Part shown: positions 17,242-25,573 of the stretch, piece after piece
Position numbering within the stretch: the first letter of the stretch is position 1
Layout: each line of letters starts with the position of its first letter
Assembly (NCBI RefSeq): GCF_000725125.1
Contig: NZ_JFCB01000002.1
Coordinates: 248,001 to 312,000 of the forward strand
Origin: Streptomyces toyocaensis
GTDB lineage: Bacteria > Actinomycetota > Actinomycetes > Streptomycetales > Streptomycetaceae
Length of the DNA: 64,000 nucleotides
Direction: 5' to 3'
Notes under the pieces: model-generated
What the model was told of the DNA's origin: nothing
The model's database searches: none
The model's input: only the letters and a program-made list of their open reading frames with translations
Program-made: the position numbers and the translations under genes

Positions 17242-17715
17242 ATGAGCACGGTCAAGGAAACGGTCGACGTGGAGGTCCCGCTCCGCAGGGCCTACGACCA
17301 GTGGACGCAGTTCGAGGACTTCCCGCGCTTCATGGAGGGCGTCGAGGAGGTCAGGCAGCTCGACGAACGGCACAACCACTGGACCACCAGCATCGGTGGG
17401 GTGCGACGGGAGTTCGACACGGAGATCGTTGACCAGCTCGTGGACGACCGGGTCACCTGGCGGTCCATCGGCGGTGAGGTCCAGCAGCGTGGCTCGGTCA
17501 GGTTCGAGCCGCTGGACGAGACGCACACCCGCGTGGAGCTCACCATGGATGTCGAGCCCACCGGCATCGCCGAGAAGGGCGCCGACGCCCTGGGACTGAT
17601 CGACCGGCGGGTCAAGAGCGACCTGCGTCGGTTCAAGGACTACGTGGAGAGCGGCGGCAGCACCGGCGGCTGGCGCGGGCGCATCGCGCCGGGAGACCCC
17701 GGCGCCACGCACTGA
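17242..17715 (+). CDS. SRPBCC (START-like, cyclase/dehydrase) family protein (157 aa)
   Basis: The protein reads VKETVDVEVPLRRAYDQWTQ, FEDFPRFMEGVEEVRQLDER, then strands HWTTSIGGVRREFDTEIV and RGSVRFEPLDETHTRVELTM. The long C-terminal helix ends in a basic stretch. This is the common Streptomyces 'polyketide cyclase/dehydrase-like' stress protein with a helix-grip hydrophobic pocket. The ribosome binding site AGGAGGGATC precedes ATG 17242. It is not near a polyketide cluster, so a biosynthetic cyclase role is not indicated; ligand unknown. Confidence 0.9.
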   Translation: MSTVKETVDVEVPLRRAYDQWTQFEDFPRFMEGVEEVRQLDERHNHWTTSIGGVRREFDTEIVDQLVDDRVTWRSIGGEVQQRGSVRFEPLDETHTRVELTMDVEPTGIAEKGADALGLIDRRVKSDLRRFKDYVESGGSTGGWRGRIAPGDPGATH

Positions 17716-17808
17716 CGAGCCGGCACCGGACGACCGCACGGCTGCGCGGCGAGGACCCGCTGGACACCGCCCTTGAGGGCGCGGCAGCCGGTCCGTATCC
17801 ACCGGGCT

Positions 17809-17831
17809 CCCGCACGAACACCACGTGCGGG
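17809..17831. terminator. Hairpin between convergent genes
   Basis: CCCGCACG (17809-17816) and CGTGCGGG (17824-17831) form an 8-bp perfect stem with a 7-base loop. It lies between the rightward SRPBCC gene and the leftward ComB-like gene, a position that fits a shared terminator. There is no T-run, as is usual in Streptomyces. Confidence 0.5.
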
Positions 17832-17908
17832 GGCCCGCGCCGTGCGCGACCGGGGAGTGGCCGCGTGCCGAAGGGACCGGGGCCCGGAGTGAGCAGGGGC
17901 GGACTTCG

Positions 17909-18619
17909 TCACCGCGCACGGTGTGCGGCGGACACCGCACCCGGCCCGGTCCGCAGCGGTCGCACCACAGCCAGGTCCTCCTCGAGGCCGACCTTCATGG
18001 CGAAGTCGAACCGGTCCACCTCGAGACACAGCCCCACGTCGGTGGGGTGGGCCCCGCGACGTCGCCCGGCGCGCAGGGCGTGCGCGGCCGGGGAGTTGCC
18101 CGCGCGGTGCACATAGGGGCCGGGATCGGGACGTTCCCCGGCCAGGAGCCGGTCCAGGTACTCGGCGCACGCCAGATCCTCTGCCGCCCGGCCGTCCTCG
18201 CCGGTGGCGACGAAGGTCACCGCGTCGGCGCCGGCGTTCCTGAGCACCCGCGCCGTCGCGCCGGCCACGACGAAGCTCGCGCACAGCGCCAAGGTCGCCT
18301 CGACGACCGCAAGGGCCCCGACGGTTCCCGCGGTGGTCCTCTGAATCACCGTGCGGCCGGCCAGGTCGGCGTCCCGGAGCAGGCCCGGGGAGTTGACCAG
18401 GTCGAACCCGCTGACCGGGGCCCCGTCCTTGAGCGCGAGCCAGCCCGGGTGACCTGCCTTGATCGCCAGTGCCTCGTCCTGGTCGGCAGCGAGAACGATC
18501 TTGTCCGCCCCGCGGTGGAAGGCCCATGCGGCGGTGGTGAACGCCCGCATCACATCGATCACCACGGCCACCCGTTCGGTGCCGTCCACCTCGGGTATGC
18601 CGACCACTCGAGCGTCCAT
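17909..18619 (-). CDS. 2-phosphosulfolactate phosphatase (ComB) family protein (236 aa)
   Basis: Signature segments are [39 protein letters not shown] and [20 protein letters not shown], with [20 protein letters not shown] further on. ComB is a Mg-dependent acid phosphatase, first known from coenzyme M synthesis. In actinobacteria without coenzyme M its role is unclear, and no comA or comC homologue is nearby. A conserved Asp in VIDVMRAF and the RTTAG loop are present, so the copy looks intact. The start is [10 protein letters not shown] at 18619. Confidence 0.85.
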   Translation of the reverse strand: MDARVVGIPEVDGTERVAVVIDVMRAFTTAAWAFHRGADKIVLAADQDEALAIKAGHPGWLALKDGAPVSGFDLVNSPGLLRDADLAGRTVIQRTTAGTVGALAVVEATLALCASFVVAGATARVLRNAGADAVTFVATGEDGRAAEDLACAEYLDRLLAGERPDPGPYVHRAGNSPAAHALRAGRRRGAHPTDVGLCLEVDRFDFAMKVGLEEDLAVVRPLRTGPGAVSAAHRAR

Positions 18620-18681
18620 GCGGGGAGGGTGTCACCCCAACCTCGCTGTCTGCAAGGGACATTGAACCGGTCCAGGGACGC

Positions 18682-19116
18682 TCAGTCGAGACAGAACTCG
18701 TTGCCCTCGACGTCCTGCATCACGATGCACGACTCGTTGTGGTCGTCGGCGGGCAGCAGCCGCACGCGTGTCGCGCCGAGCGCGACCAGCCGTCCGCACT
18801 CGGCCTCGAGCGCGGCGAGTCGCTCTTCCCCCACGAGCCCGGTGCCGGCCCGCACGTCCAGATGGACCCGGTTCTTGACGACCTTCCCCTCGGGAACGCG
18901 CTGGAAGAACAGCCGCGGGCCGACCCCCGAGGGATCACCGCAGGCGAACGCCGAACCCTGTCGCTCGGGTGGCAGGGAACGATCGAAATCGTCCCACGTG
19001 GCGAACCCCTCCGGTGGCGGCGGCACGACGTACCCCAGTACCTCGCACCAGAAGCGGGCGACGCGCTCGGGTTCGGTGCAGTCGAACGTGACCTGGAACT
19101 TCCTGACCGCTGACAT
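18682..19116 (-). CDS. VOC-family (glyoxalase-like) protein, copy A (144 aa)
   Basis: A betaalphabetabetabeta vicinal-oxygen-chelate protein opening MSAVRKFQVTFDCTEPERVA and RFWCEVLGYVVPPPPEG, ending VMQDVEGNEFCLD. About three quarters of residues are identical by eye to the gene at 61728-62156, and the bases just upstream also match. A TATGGT element sits six bases before the ATG at 19116, so a leaderless transcript is plausible. The enzyme substrate, or a resistance role, is unknown. An extension to 19158 is possible in frame but not shared with the second copy. Confidence 0.88.
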   Translation of the reverse strand: MSAVRKFQVTFDCTEPERVARFWCEVLGYVVPPPPEGFATWDDFDRSLPPERQGSAFACGDPSGVGPRLFFQRVPEGKVVKNRVHLDVRAGTGLVGEERLAALEAECGRLVALGATRVRLLPADDHNESCIVMQDVEGNEFCLD

Positions 19117-19200
19117 CGGCGCACCATAGCAGGGGGACACCCCCCGACAGCCGCACATCGAGTGGCAGCGTGACCGTCGGGGTCACGCTGCGCACAGCCG

Positions 19201-19690
19201 ATGGGAGCACCTCGGAGCCTGGTCACCTACGAACCGGTCGGACTGCTCGTACGACGCTGGCGGCAACGCCGCAACCGGTCGCAGATGGACGCCGCGCTGG
19301 GAGCGAACGTGTCCACGCGCCACCTGAGCTGCATCGAGACCGGGCGCGCCACCCCGAACCGTGCCGCGACCGCCTTCTTCGCGGACCTGCCCGCCTCGCT
19401 GGTCACCCCGCCGGTCAACGTTCTGCGTGCCACTGCATGCACACGTGCTGCGCCGGCTGCGTCGTCAACCCGTCCGGTCGGCGGACGAGAGGCTCGCGGA
19501 ACTACTGGCCGAACTCGAGTCGTACCCCGAACCCGCCGGCCGCGCCGAGGAGGAGAACCGCGACGACCTCGCCGTCCCGCTCCTCCTCTCCTCGGACCAC
19601 GGTGACCTCGCGTTCCTCTGCACGACCAGCCGATGTGCTCAGGGCCATGACCCCGCAGCGGACGGGGGTGGAGAGGCTCAGCACGCCCGA
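19201..19690 (+). pseudogene. Broken XRE/MmyB-type transcriptional regulator
   Basis: The first frame gives VGLLVRRWRQRRNRSQMDAA, LGANVSTRHLSCIETGRATP, a clear helix-turn-helix of the XRE family with an MmyB-like ligand domain. It then loses sense. A second frame resumes with HVLRRLRRQPVRSADERLAE, LLAELESYPEP and LAVPLLLSSDHGDLAFLCTT. A third carries DVLRAMTPQRTGVERLSTP. Intact relatives are about 270-300 residues; here roughly a third (the first part of the ligand domain) is deleted and at least two frameshifts are present. Confidence 0.75.
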
Positions 19691-19715
19691 AGACGGCGCA
19701 ACGAGAAGGCCGCCG

Positions 19716-19940
19716 TCACCCACCCGAACGCCCGGCCTCCTCCAGCCGCCGGTGTGAACGGTTCCCGCCCCGGCTGCGCAGCGGGGCGTCCGCCTCGGTG
19801 AGGACACGGTGGACGAACCCGTACGACCGCCGGTGGGCCTCGGCTATGGCCCGGATGGACAGGCCGTTCTCGTACTGCTCCTTCATCTCCCGCGCGAGTT
19901 CCTCGCGGGCCGAACCTGTGATCTGCTTGCCCTTGGCCAC
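19716..19940 (-). CDS. Small helix-turn-helix protein (74 aa)
   Basis: It opens MAKGKQITGSAREELAREMK, then EQYENGLSIRAIAEAHRRSY and GFVHRVLTEADAPLRSRGG. The middle is a resolvase/IclR-like helix-turn-helix (SIRAIAEAHRRSYGFVHRVL). Near-identical small proteins with the MAKGKQITG opening are common in Streptomyces, annotated only as helix-turn-helix domain-containing. The ribosome binding site GGAGGCGAG precedes ATG 19940. It probably binds DNA; no partner gene can be named. Confidence 0.8.
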   Translation of the reverse strand: MAKGKQITGSAREELAREMKEQYENGLSIRAIAEAHRRSYGFVHRVLTEADAPLRSRGGNRSHRRLEEAGRSGG

Positions 19941-20076
19941 GACTCGCCTCCTTCGATGATCGACGACTGGACGTGCTCGTCGTCTACCCCCTACAGGGCA
20001 ACAGTCACAGGTTCACCGCGCGGCGCCGCCGCGGCATCGCATCCGGCCCCGGACGTCGTTGCCGCTCGCCGGCCGG

Positions 20077-20700
20077 TCAGCGCTCCAGGTCCCCGCGCAT
20101 CTCGACGAAGAGCTTCCCCGCATCGGCGAGCGTGCTGTTCTCGAACAGCGCGACGGCCGCCGTTCCCTCGTCGGCCCAGCCGCAGATGACGTTGCCGTCC
20201 TCGCTCAGCGAGGCGAGCAGGCACTCCACCGAGCCGCCGAGCGGTCCCGGCTCCACCGGCTGAGCTTCGGGGTTCCCCAGCTCCGGGTCCCACTGGATGT
20301 GCTCGAGCATGCCCCGGAACAGGTGCTCACGACGCTTGCTGGTGTCCTCGGGCACATGATCGACGCCCTCGAAGAGCACCGGTGCCCCCTGGCCTCCCGG
20401 CTTCCCGTAGTTGCCGGCGACCAGTGTCATGCCGTCCCGTATCTCGCCCGGGTCGACGGGGATGTCCGTCAGGGCCCCCTCACCCGTCAGCTTGTTCAGG
20501 CCACCCGCGCTGGGAGCGTCCACCAAGGTACGCGGACCGCTCCGCTCCGCCGAAGGTGCCGGCGACGCGGGCTGTGAGGCCTGCGCGCTCGGGGAGGCGG
20601 AGGGAAGCCCCGCGTCTTCCGACCGACATCCACCGACGGCCAGCACCACCGTCACGGCCACCGCCGTCAGGCCCGCTCTCGCCGCAGACGCACGCTTCAT
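20077..20700 (-). CDS. Putative lipoprotein of unknown family (207 aa)
   Basis: The N-terminus is a lipoprotein signal with lipobox LAVGGC (Cys about residue 25), followed by a Ser/Pro/Ala linker. The mature domain contains DPGEIRDGMTLVAGNYGKPG, GGSVECLLASLSEDGNVICG and WADEGTAAVALFENSTLADA. It therefore has two cysteines likely to form a disulfide and an alternating strand-helix pattern. This layout recurs in Streptomyces surface lipoproteins, but I do not recognise a named family. The gene is monocistronic. Confidence 0.75.
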   Translation of the reverse strand: MKRASAARAGLTAVAVTVVLAVGGCRSEDAGLPSASPSAQASQPASPAPSAERSGPRTLVDAPSAGGLNKLTGEGALTDIPVDPGEIRDGMTLVAGNYGKPGGQGAPVLFEGVDHVPEDTSKRREHLFRGMLEHIQWDPELGNPEAQPVEPGPLGGSVECLLASLSEDGNVICGWADEGTAAVALFENSTLADAGKLFVEMRGDLER

Positions 20701-21050
20701 CGAATCCCCCCGCTGTTGTTTCGCTCATGATCACTTCCGCCGTCCGTACGGCGGCAATGATCTGTGACGACGTGTTCCGGCCGGATGGTTCCCGCCCCGG
20801 GCGCCGCAGGGAGACACGTCCCCCTGGGCCATGCGGATGGTCTCGGGCCGCAAGGCCCCGGCCGGCGGCCCGCAAAGGCGTTGCCCCGAACCGGGAGAGG
20901 CGACTAGCGTCGCGCCGGCGCGACAGACGCGTGATCCCGGGATGGGGAGGTCGATGAATATGGCCGCCGTCGGCCCTCATCGGCATGCCTTCACCCGGCC
21001 CGCGCGACAACAGGGCGCGGCCCGGTCGTTCCCACGACCAGGAGAGACAC
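20701..21050. other. 350-base divergent intergenic region
   Basis: It lies between the leftward lipoprotein gene and the rightward GNAT gene. A CCGTACGG-centred palindrome lies near 20740-20750 and a possible -10 (TAGCGT) near 20905. An ATG behind GGGGAGGTCG (20954) opens a frame that runs into the GNAT gene out of phase and looks non-coding. Nothing else was recognised. Confidence 0.4.
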
Positions 21051-21566
21051 ATGTCTTCCTCTTCCCCGTCCGTCCACCCCGACGTGGTCACCGAGCGCCT
21101 CGTCCTCAGGCCCTGGACCATGGGCGAGGCCACCGCCGTCCTCGACGGCACGCGTTCCCCCCACTGGGCGGCCGACTTCCCCGCCGACGGGGACCGCGTG
21201 ATCGCGGGCCTCTTCGGCCGGCACCCCGAGTGGCTCGGCATCCATGGCCACCGTCTGATCATCGAGCGCGACAGCGGCTTGGTGGTGGGCTCCATCGGCC
21301 TGTTCTGGCCCCCCGGCGAAGGCGTCCTGGAGATCGGATACGGCATCGTGGTCTCCCGCCGCGGCCGGGGCTACGCCCCCGAAGCGACCCGGGCCCTTGC
21401 CGAGTTCGCCCTCAGCGCGCCCGGTGTCCACACCGTGTCAGCCACCGTGGAGGTGTCGAACGCGTCCTCGGTCCGAGTCCTGGACAAGGCCGGCTTCCAC
21501 CGCTGTGCCGCGGAGGGCAAAGAGGTCACGTTCGTGATCAGGAGTCCCGGCCGCGAACGCGGCTGA
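21051..21566 (+). CDS. RimJ/RimL-like GNAT acetyltransferase (171 aa)
   Basis: It opens with VVTERLVLRPWTMGEATAVL, the standard start of the RimJ-type GNAT group. IIERDSGLVVGSIGLFWPPG and VLEIGYGIVVSRRGRGYAPE form the acetyl-CoA pyrophosphate loop R-R-G-R-G-Y/A. VEVSNASSVRVLDKAGFHRC is the usual C-terminal motif. It probably acetylates a small molecule or a protein N-terminus; the substrate is unknown. The ribosome binding site AGGAGAG precedes ATG 21051. Confidence 0.9.
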   Translation: MSSSSPSVHPDVVTERLVLRPWTMGEATAVLDGTRSPHWAADFPADGDRVIAGLFGRHPEWLGIHGHRLIIERDSGLVVGSIGLFWPPGEGVLEIGYGIVVSRRGRGYAPEATRALAEFALSAPGVHTVSATVEVSNASSVRVLDKAGFHRCAAEGKEVTFVIRSPGRERG

Positions 21567-21620
21567 CCCCCCGGGTCCCGGGGGCGAGCCCTTCCGGGAC
21601 CCGGGCCGGCCCGCCGGCGC

Positions 21621-22127
21621 TCAGCGGTTGAGGCGGGCGATGGAGGCGTTCAGAGCGGTCGCGAAACAGCACCAGGCGGCGTAGGGCAGGAGGGTCCGTG
21701 CGGCCGTACGGTCGACGCGCGCGGTGCGACGCAGCAGGTCGGCGTTGCTGAGGTCGAGCAGCAGGGTGCCGACCAGCCCGGCCGCCGGGCTCCGACGGGC
21801 GAAGAACAGCCAGTTCCATGCCGCGTTCAACCCCAGGTTGACCCCCAGGCTCCCCGCAAGGAACCTGCGCTGCCGTACGTCGTCGGCGCGGCCGAGCGCG
21901 TGGCCCGCCGCGTACGCGAGGGTGCCGTACAACGGCGTCCACACGGCTCCGAACGACCAGGGCGGCGGCTGCCAGCCCGGTTTCCGGAGCGTGCGGTACC
22001 AGTCGCTGTCCGCGTCGACCGCCCGCGCGCCGGCGACGGCGGTGGCCGCCACCGCCGTCGCCGCGGCGCCGTAGCGGAGCCAGGGCTCCGATCGGGAAGG
22101 AGCGTGGTGGGGATGTGCGCGCCTCAT
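21621..22127 (-). CDS. TspO/MBR (tryptophan-rich sensory) membrane protein (168 aa)
   Basis: Five predicted helices carry the family marks: WYRTLRKPGWQPPPWSFGAV, WTPLYGTLAYAAGHALG, GVNLGLNAAWNWLFFARRSP and LLPYAAWCCFATALNASIA. TspO proteins bind porphyrins and other hydrophobic ligands in the membrane and are linked to stress and tetrapyrrole handling. The ~25-residue His/Arg-rich N-terminus is longer than usual, so an internal start is possible. It is converged upon by the preceding GNAT gene and is not in an operon. Confidence 0.93.
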   Translation of the reverse strand: MRRAHPHHAPSRSEPWLRYGAAATAVAATAVAGARAVDADSDWYRTLRKPGWQPPPWSFGAVWTPLYGTLAYAAGHALGRADDVRQRRFLAGSLGVNLGLNAAWNWLFFARRSPAAGLVGTLLLDLSNADLLRRTARVDRTAARTLLPYAAWCCFATALNASIARLNR

Positions 22128-22337
22128 GCTCCCCGGGTGCCCGAGGCGCAGACCGCCTCACCTGGGGCAGAGCGGAACCGGAACCGGGCCCCTCTCGCGG
22201 ACAGACGTGAGTGAACCATGGCATTTCGCCCTACTGGTGGGTACGCTGTCGGGAATCCCCTGCCGGGTGCGCGGTGCCGAACAGGCACCGCTCGTCACCA
22301 TGGGCTTCCGAGCCCGCGAGACAGGCAGGGACAGGCG

Positions 22338-22679
22338 ATGGCCGACCACTACACACGTGCGGACTCACGGCACTGGCTCGATCGAGCGGCTTGCGCCGGC
22401 GAGGATCCCGAGATCTTCTTCCCGCTGTCCGACACCCTCGCACCCGGGGCGGAGGCCCGGGTCGCGCTGGCACTGTGCCGCCGCTGCCCCGTGCTGTCGG
22501 CCTGCCGCGGCTGGGCCGTCGAGCACGGGGAGGACAACGGCATCTGGGGAGCCACGACCGCCGCCCAGCGTCGAGCCATCCGGCGTGCCACCGCGAACGA
22601 GGGGATGAGGCCGGCGCGCCGCCTGCGCCACCCACCGGCGGACGACGCCCCCGGCACCGTGCCGCGGTCGGTGGGCTGA
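22338..22679 (+). CDS. WhiB-family iron-sulfur transcriptional regulator (113 aa)
   Basis: The four cluster cysteines are in place: AACAGED (Cys 19) and LCRRCPVLSAC (three cysteines). They are followed by the turn GIWGA and the basic tail TAAQRRAIRRA. WhiB (Wbl) proteins hold a 4Fe-4S cluster, bind the principal sigma factor and control development, redox or resistance genes; they occur only in actinobacteria and their phages. Which Wbl class this is cannot be told by eye. The ATG at 22338 follows a weak GGGACAGG. Confidence 0.93.
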   Translation: MADHYTRADSRHWLDRAACAGEDPEIFFPLSDTLAPGAEARVALALCRRCPVLSACRGWAVEHGEDNGIWGATTAAQRRAIRRATANEGMRPARRLRHPPADDAPGTVPRSVG

Positions 22680-22752
22680 TGCTAGCGGGACTCGTGCCGC
22701 CGAGCCGCCCTCGGCGACGCCGGAAACCCCCAGGGCTTGCGCGCGCCGCGCC

Positions 22753-23118
22753 CTACCTCCGCCGAGGTTCGTCGCGAGCCTGCTGAAAGGCCTCGGACAC
22801 GGTCTCCGCGGCACCGGCCAGCAGCCCCTTGGCCACCCCACGAGAGCCCGACTCGCGCATCTTGTCCGGGAGTTCGGTCAGCCCGGTCGGCTTGCGCGGC
22901 CCCGACTCCAGATCCAGACGGTTGCACGCCTCGGCGAAGCGCAAGTAGGTGTCGACGCTGGCCACCACGATCCGAATGTCGATCTTGAGTATCTCGATGC
23001 CGACGAGAGACACCCGTATGAACGCGTCGATCACCAGTCCCCGGTCGAGAATCAGCTCCAGGACGTCGTAGAGGCCACTGGAGCCTCCCCCGCCACGCTG
23101 CGGCACCATCTGAGTCAT
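22753..23118 (-). CDS. GvpA/GvpJ-type gas vesicle structural protein (121 aa), orphan
   Basis: Residues 15-75 match the gas vesicle shell protein almost word for word: [58 protein letters not shown]. The C-terminal extension ([11 protein letters not shown]) is typical of Streptomyces copies. Streptomyces normally encode these proteins in gvpOAFGJLSK clusters. Here no other gvp gene flanks it: an ArsR-type regulator is upstream and WhiB downstream. The start has GGAAAGGGG. It may be a relic or act with a cluster elsewhere. Confidence 0.92.
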   Translation of the reverse strand: MTQMVPQRGGGGSSGLYDVLELILDRGLVIDAFIRVSLVGIEILKIDIRIVVASVDTYLRFAEACNRLDLESGPRKPTGLTELPDKMRESGSRGVAKGLLAGAAETVSEAFQQARDEPRRR

Positions 23119-23201
23119 CGCGATCAGCCCCTTTCCCAGCCCTCGTGCCCGCTGGGTGCCCCTTCATGTCCCCCACGGCCGGGCGGCCGGGATGCCGCGT
23201 C

Positions 23202-24206
23202 CTACGGTCTCCCGTCGAGCAGTGCCTGGCCGAGAGGACGCAGGGTGTGGAGGACCGCGGTGCCGGTTCTCTCGGTGCAGACCAGTCCGGCGTTGCGCAG
23301 CACGGCGGCGTGCTGGCTGGCACCGGCCGGCGAGATGCCGGTGCGTTCCGCGAGGGCCGTGGTGGTGGCCGGTGTCCGCAGCGCCGCCAGGACGGCCGCC
23401 CTGGTGCGGCCGAGCAGGGGAGCGAGGGCGTCGGCGGAGACGTCCATGGCGTCGGCCCCGTCGTTCATCGGGTACACCAGCACCGTCGGTTCGTCCGGGT
23501 GATACCCCACGAACGGCCTGGCGGCGAAGAAGGAGGGCACCAGCAGCAGACCGCGTCCGCACAGCGGCACGTCGTAGGTGGAGCGCGAGGGCAGGTGGAG
23601 GGTCGGGGGCTGCCACCGCCACGAGGGGGCGAGCGTGGTGAGCAGCGCGTCGACGCCTCCGCGCAACAGCATCTCCGCGCGCAGCCCGCGATCCGCCGCG
23701 GCGGCCGTCATGATGTGGGGCCACACTTCGTCGATCGACGAGCCGTGATAGTGGCGCAGGTCCCGGGCGAAGGCCTCGCGGCTCCGAGGGCTTCCCTCCG
23801 CGAGTTCGCGCAGCCGTCTCTCACCGTCGGTGGGTCGACCGTTGAGGCGCCCCGTATCGCCGGCGCCTTCGACGAGTCGCACCAGATCCTGGCGGAGCCT
23901 CGGGGCGGGGACGGCGTGGGCCGACTCGACCGCGTCGCTGAAGCAGGAGGCGTTCGGCTGCAGCAGGAAGTCGGGGAGATAGTCGTCTCGACGGACCAGG
24001 TCCGCCAGGATGCCCGCCCGGCTCACGGGTGTGCCACTCATCGCACGCTGCCACCGCAGCACTCCGGCGCGGCGCCCTTGGTGCGCCGTCGGCGCGCCCA
24101 GCAGCAGACGCACGCTGAGCGCCGTCTCGAACAGCGCGTCGGGACGCGGTGCGAGCACGATGCGACGCAGGTCGGCGGCCGAGAAATGCAGACGGATCAC
24201 GATCAC
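23202..24206 (-). CDS. DUF5937/ArsR-type transcriptional regulator (334 aa)
   Basis: The N-terminal ~240 residues match the DUF5937 layout (MIVIRLHFSAADLRRIVLAP, PALSVRLL-like stretch, LRHYHGSSIDEVWPHI). The C-terminus is an ArsR winged helix: LAPLLGRTRAAVLAALRTPA, TTTALAERTGISPAGASQHA, AVLRNAGLVCTERTGTAVLH. No metal-binding CxC is seen, so it likely senses something other than arsenic-type metals. It sits between the gas vesicle gene and a divergently oriented secreted-protein gene (start 24335), which it may control; that is inference. Confidence 0.87.
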   Translation of the reverse strand: MIVIRLHFSAADLRRIVLAPRPDALFETALSVRLLLGAPTAHQGRRAGVLRWQRAMSGTPVSRAGILADLVRRDDYLPDFLLQPNASCFSDAVESAHAVPAPRLRQDLVRLVEGAGDTGRLNGRPTDGERRLRELAEGSPRSREAFARDLRHYHGSSIDEVWPHIMTAAAADRGLRAEMLLRGGVDALLTTLAPSWRWQPPTLHLPSRSTYDVPLCGRGLLLVPSFFAARPFVGYHPDEPTVLVYPMNDGADAMDVSADALAPLLGRTRAAVLAALRTPATTTALAERTGISPAGASQHAAVLRNAGLVCTERTGTAVLHTLRPLGQALLDGRP

Positions 24207-24334
24207 CGATTATCGGCAGCACCGAGCTTTTCAACCAGGGGTGAAAGGCAGGGCGTCGTCGCGCTCCGACGACCAGCCTGGGCGAGTCACTCGACGAACT
24301 TCTCGCGTTCACGGATGCTCCTGGAGGTCCATCC

Positions 24335-25291
24335 ATGCACATGACGACACGTTTGCTCTGTCTGGGAGCCTCGGTTCTCCTCGCGGTGACCGGTCAGACC
24401 GGCACAGCCGGCGCCCGGGACCTTCCCGACACCTACGTCGTCTCCCGGGGGCCGGGAATCCTGCCCGAGGGCATCACCGTGGCGCGCGACGGCACGGTGT
24501 ACGTGTCGTCCGACGGTACGGGACGGCTGTTCCGGGGCCACGTCAGCGACTCCGAGCTGCGTCCGTTCGCCGCGCGGGGCATCGACGACCGCACCAGCAC
24601 CCTGGGTGTGCACACCGATCAACGGGGCCGCGTCCACTCCGTCGGTGGCGCGAGCCTCACGGTGCACGACGGGGGAGGGCGGCTGCTGGCCCGGCGTACG
24701 GCCCAGGACGGTCCCCTCGGCCCGGCGGACCTCAACGACCTGGTGATCACCAAGGACGCGGTGTACGCGACGGACTGGGCCAACCCCGTCATCCACCGGG
24801 CCGAGTTCCGGAACGGCCGGCTCGGCCCGCTGCGCCTGTGGCTCGACATCCGCGGCGCCTTCCCGCAGTTCCCGGCACAGTACTGGCTCCTCAACGGAAT
24901 CGTGGCCGACCGTGCGGGCGAGACGCTGCTGGTGGCGTCCAACGGCACGGAGGCGCTCTGGCGTGTGGACACCGCCACGCGCGCCGTGGAACAGGTACAG
25001 CTGGGCGGAGAGTCGTTCGGAGCCGACGGCATGGTGCTGCGTGGCCGCACCCTGTACGCGGTGCTCAACTACGGCGCCCCGAGCGGGGTCTACATCGCGG
25101 AGCTGAACGATGACCTGCGCACGGGTGTGGTGCGGCACCGCATCACCGGCGAGCCGTTCGACCTGCCCACCACGCTCGCACGGCACGGCTGCCGGTTGTA
25201 CGTCGTCAACAGCCAGCTCGACGATCCGCCCGGCGAGCCCCCGTACACGGTCTCGGCGATCGCCGATCCCACATGCCCGCAAGCGGGCTGA
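24335..25291 (+). CDS. Secreted beta-propeller-like (SMP-30/NHL type) protein (318 aa)
   Basis: A signal peptide (RLLCLGASVLLAVTGQTGTA, cleavage near residue 27) is followed by repeated blades of the form PEGITVARDGTVYVSSDGTG, NDLVITKDAVYATDWANPVI, NGIVADRAGETLLVASNGTE and ADGMVLRGRTLYAVLNYG. The 'GI..D..G.lyV' rhythm is that of SMP-30/gluconolactonase and NHL propellers. Enzymatic or binding activity cannot be decided. ATG 24335 is preceded by GGAGGTCC. It diverges from the DUF5937 regulator gene. Confidence 0.82.
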   Translation: MHMTTRLLCLGASVLLAVTGQTGTAGARDLPDTYVVSRGPGILPEGITVARDGTVYVSSDGTGRLFRGHVSDSELRPFAARGIDDRTSTLGVHTDQRGRVHSVGGASLTVHDGGGRLLARRTAQDGPLGPADLNDLVITKDAVYATDWANPVIHRAEFRNGRLGPLRLWLDIRGAFPQFPAQYWLLNGIVADRAGETLLVASNGTEALWRVDTATRAVEQVQLGGESFGADGMVLRGRTLYAVLNYGAPSGVYIAELNDDLRTGVVRHRITGEPFDLPTTLARHGCRLYVVNSQLDDPPGEPPYTVSAIADPTCPQAG

Positions 25292-25317
25292 ACGGAGCAG
25301 CCGGCACCAGGTGACCC

Positions 25318-25344
25318 CGGCGGATCCGGGCACCGGATCCGCCG
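25318..25344 (+). terminator. 12-bp hairpin after the propeller gene
   Basis: CGGCGGATCCGG (25318-25329) pairs perfectly with CCGGATCCGCCG (25333-25344) across a 3-base loop. It starts 27 bases after the stop at 25291. The NifU-like gene converges from the right (its stop is at 25574), so this is a probable terminator. Confidence 0.65.
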
Positions 25345-25573
25345 CGCACTGCGCCCCGGGCGCGGCATCACATTCGCCGACCTCTCGACGACGACCGGGG
25401 CGCCGGAGCGCACCCTTCTCCCGGCTGGAGAGCGAGCAGCGCCGGGCGCCCCCGGAGTTGCTGCTGCCGCTGCCCCGTTCGTGCGACGTCCCGCCGGCCG
25501 TCGCGATCCGCGGGCGACGCCTGAACCGCACACCCGGGCTCACCGTCTCGCCGGCTGTACCGCCGGGTGGCCG

